Assembly (NCBI RefSeq): GCF_016863335.1
Contig: NZ_BOOR01000023.1
Location: 27,374 to 91,373, forward strand
Direction: 5' to 3'
Source: Planotetraspora thailandica
Lineage (GTDB): Bacteria; Actinomycetota; Actinomycetes; Streptosporangiales; Streptosporangiaceae
DNA length: 64,000 nt
The position numbers and the translations under genes were made by a program. Of the stretch, positions 62,552-64,000 are shown one piece after another; position 1 is the stretch's first letter, and every line of letters starts with the position of its first letter. The notes under the pieces are model-generated. The model had not been told where the DNA came from. It saw only the letters and a program-made list of their open reading frames with translations, and made no database searches.

Positions 62552-63328
62552 TCATGTGTGGCGCCACTCCAGTGCCTGGGACTTGAGCGCCGCGGACAGC
62601 TTACGGGCGAGGCCGACGACCACGGGCACCCGTTTTCGCCAGTCCTCCGTCGCGGGGATGATCACTGACAGGGCGGCCGTTGCCCCGCCCACCCCGATCG
62701 ACACCGGGGCAGCGACCGACGTCGACCTGTCGGTGAACTGCCGGCAGCTGACGACGTACCCGCGCCGGAGAATGTCGGAAAGGGCACGCCGCAGGTCGTC
62801 CGGCTCCACCAACGTCTCGGTCGTGAACCGGTGCAGTGAGCCTTCCAGGACCTTCTGCCGCAGATCCATCGGGGCGTGCGCCAACAGCACGAGACCTGCG
62901 CCGGTCGCGTGGAGCGGGATCCGGGTGCCGGTGCTACCCAGCAGGTGCGCCGACCGCTCCGCGACGATCCAGACGATGGGCAGCGCACTCTCGCCGTCCA
63001 GGGTGGTCAGCGCGACGTTATTCCCGGTGCGGGCGTACAGGTCGGCGATGTAGCGGAGCGCGGTCTCCCTGATCTCGGATCCGCGAGGTGACAGCGCGCC
63101 GATCTCCCAGAGTCGGAGCCCGATGCGGTAGCTGCCGTCCGAGCTGCGCTCCAGGGCTCCCCAGGCGACGAGCTCATTCACCAGCCGGTGCACCGTCGAC
63201 AACGGCAGGTTGGCGGCCCTACTGATGTCCGTCAGGGTGCGTTCGGGCCGCAGATGGGTGAAGGCGCCCAGGATGGCCAGCACCTTCGACGTGACGGACG
63301 GACCGCTCACCGCCGGCACGGCGGGCAC
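62552..63328 (-). CDS. IclR family transcriptional regulator
   Basis: 258 residues from GTG 63328. The N-terminal winged helix (VTSKVLAILGAFTHLRPERTLTDISRAANLPLSTVHRLVNELVAWGALER) precedes an IclR effector domain (GLRLWEIGAL, GTRIPLHATGAGLVLLAHAP, RRGYVVSCRQFTDRSTSVAAPV). It lies 68 bp downstream of a ferredoxin-NADP reductase gene on the same strand. IclR regulators in this setting often control aromatic-compound oxygenase clusters, which would lie beyond the window edge. Confidence 0.93.
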   Translation of the reverse strand: MPAVPAVSGPSVTSKVLAILGAFTHLRPERTLTDISRAANLPLSTVHRLVNELVAWGALERSSDGSYRIGLRLWEIGALSPRGSEIRETALRYIADLYARTGNNVALTTLDGESALPIVWIVAERSAHLLGSTGTRIPLHATGAGLVLLAHAPMDLRQKVLEGSLHRFTTETLVEPDDLRRALSDILRRGYVVSCRQFTDRSTSVAAPVSIGVGGATAALSVIIPATEDWRKRVPVVVGLARKLSAALKSQALEWRHT

Positions 63329-63396
63329 CCCAGGAGCGGCAACCCGCGAGTTGGGTTCTCATCCATGTTCACTCCTCACGGCAGCGGCTTGGGTGG

Positions 63397-64000
63397 TTAG
63401 CGTGCGGCCTCCACGATCTCGGCAAGACTGGTCAGTTTACGGCGTGGTCGACCTGCGGACCGGCCGTTGCGACGCTCGAGCGCATCGACGCGGAGCCATC
63501 CGGCCGCGTCCAGGCGGTCTGATTGCCGCTCGCTCAGGAGCGCCTCCAGCTCCGTCGCCGGCCGCAGGTCGCGGGTGAGTGTTCCGGCCTCGTAATCCTC
63601 CAGCAGGCTGCCCACCGTCTCGATGGCACACGCCTTGTTGGAGCCGACCACTCCTCGCGGGCCTCGCTTCAACCAACCGGTGACGTAGACCGCTGGGAGA
63701 ACCTCGCCATCGACGCCGGTGAGCACCCGGCCCGCCCGGTGAAGGACCGAGCGACCGGACGGGGCGACAGGCAGATCAGCCATGTCCGCCCGGAAGCCGA
63801 TGGCGGACAGCACGAGGCCCGCGCGCAGCTGCTGGTGAGTCCCGGTGGCCACGGCACGGAGCCCGCCGAAGTCCGAACCGACCATCGTGTTCTCCGCGAA
63901 GTCCACCTGGACCTCGGAACCGAGTCGCGAGATCCGGACCGGCGACAGCAGGTAGCGAAGTACCACCCGCCTGCGCGCCCGCTCGTTCGCCGGCGGGCCC
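63397..64000 (-). CDS. Ferredoxin/adrenodoxin-type NADP reductase, C-terminal part (cut by window)
   Basis: About 200 C-terminal residues of an FprA-like flavoprotein that passes electrons between NADPH and ferredoxin. Visible features are RRVVLRYLLSPVRI (substrate-side domain), LSAIGFRADMADLPV, and the FAD-pyrophosphate region VYVTGWLKRGPRGVVGSNKACAIETV, with the GWxKRGPxGxIGTNK signature that defines this group. The N-terminal FAD and NADPH domains lie outside the window. Probably supplies electrons to an oxygenase or P450 encoded nearby. Confidence 0.9.
   Translation of the reverse strand, partial: GPPANERARRRVVLRYLLSPVRISRLGSEVQVDFAENTMVGSDFGGLRAVATGTHQQLRAGLVLSAIGFRADMADLPVAPSGRSVLHRAGRVLTGVDGEVLPAVYVTGWLKRGPRGVVGSNKACAIETVGSLLEDYEAGTLTRDLRPATELEALLSERQSDRLDAAGWLRVDALERRNGRSAGRPRRKLTSLAEIVEAAR

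Overview
The window is 64 kb of high-GC actinobacterial chromosome. GTG and TTG starts, four-base ATGA/GTGA gene overlaps, the conserved order hrcA-dnaJ-rsmE-HIT-phoH, lepA-rpsT-holA-comEC-comEA, and families such as CU044_5270, DUF3097, SCO6745-like, CGNR and SigE-type sigma factors all point to a filamentous actinomycete. A member of the Streptosporangiales is my inference; no rRNA or complete tRNA gene is present to settle it.

Layout. 1-6.6 kb: minus-strand stress/translation block (phoH, HIT, rsmE, dnaJ, hrcA with a CIRCE operator), a SigE-type sigma factor with a membrane partner, and a DUF3097 gene. 6.6-15.9 kb: hemW, a secreted GH18 chitinase, a MOSC protein, a DesK/NarL-type two-component system, lepA, a GH18-like membrane protein and rpsT. 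15.9-23.1 kb: an MFS/MarR divergent pair, holA, comEC, comEA and a DegV protein. 23.3-27.2 kb: hutI, hflX and a DUF4097 lipoprotein. 27.4-35.2 kb: a glyoxylate/glycolate module (malate synthase, GlcD-GlcE-GlcF, IclR regulator) with a DUF1016 nuclease-like gene set between aceB and glcD. 35.3-42.3 kb: an ECF sigma/CU044_5270 pair, a C4-dicarboxylate symporter divergent from its probable DcuS/DcuR-type regulators, and a secreted HNH lipoprotein. 42.3-47.4 kb: a glycine-betaine-type ABC importer with a fused double permease and two paralogous binding proteins. 47.8-56.9 kb: two SDRs, a TPR-like protein with an SCO6745-like neighbour, dapF, miaA, an alkyltransferase, and zinc-ribbon TetR and CGNR regulators. 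57-62.5 kb: an accessory, decayed stretch. 62.5-64 kb: an IclR regulator and a ferredoxin-NADP reductase cut by the window edge.

The most unusual feature is a family of intergenic arrays (6.6, 23.1-23.3 and 41.8-42.3 kb). A 20-bp core, GTGATCATGCAGAASTTCGG, recurs with an exact 53-bp period in four arrays. A second conserved block (about CTGASCTGCGCAAAC) lies inside the otherwise variable 33 bp, and every array ends in a truncated 11-bp core, GTGATCATGCA. The period is close to five helical turns. I do not recognise this as a described element.

The 57-62.5 kb segment carries several scars. There are two direct copies of a roughly 136-bp sequence containing tRNA-Gly(CCC) anticodon-arm sequence, which look like integration-site remnants. 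There is also a 3'-end fragment of rnpB, a 121-codon gene broken by a 19-bp tandem duplication, and an IS5-like transposase tail fused onto the end of the RNase Z gene.
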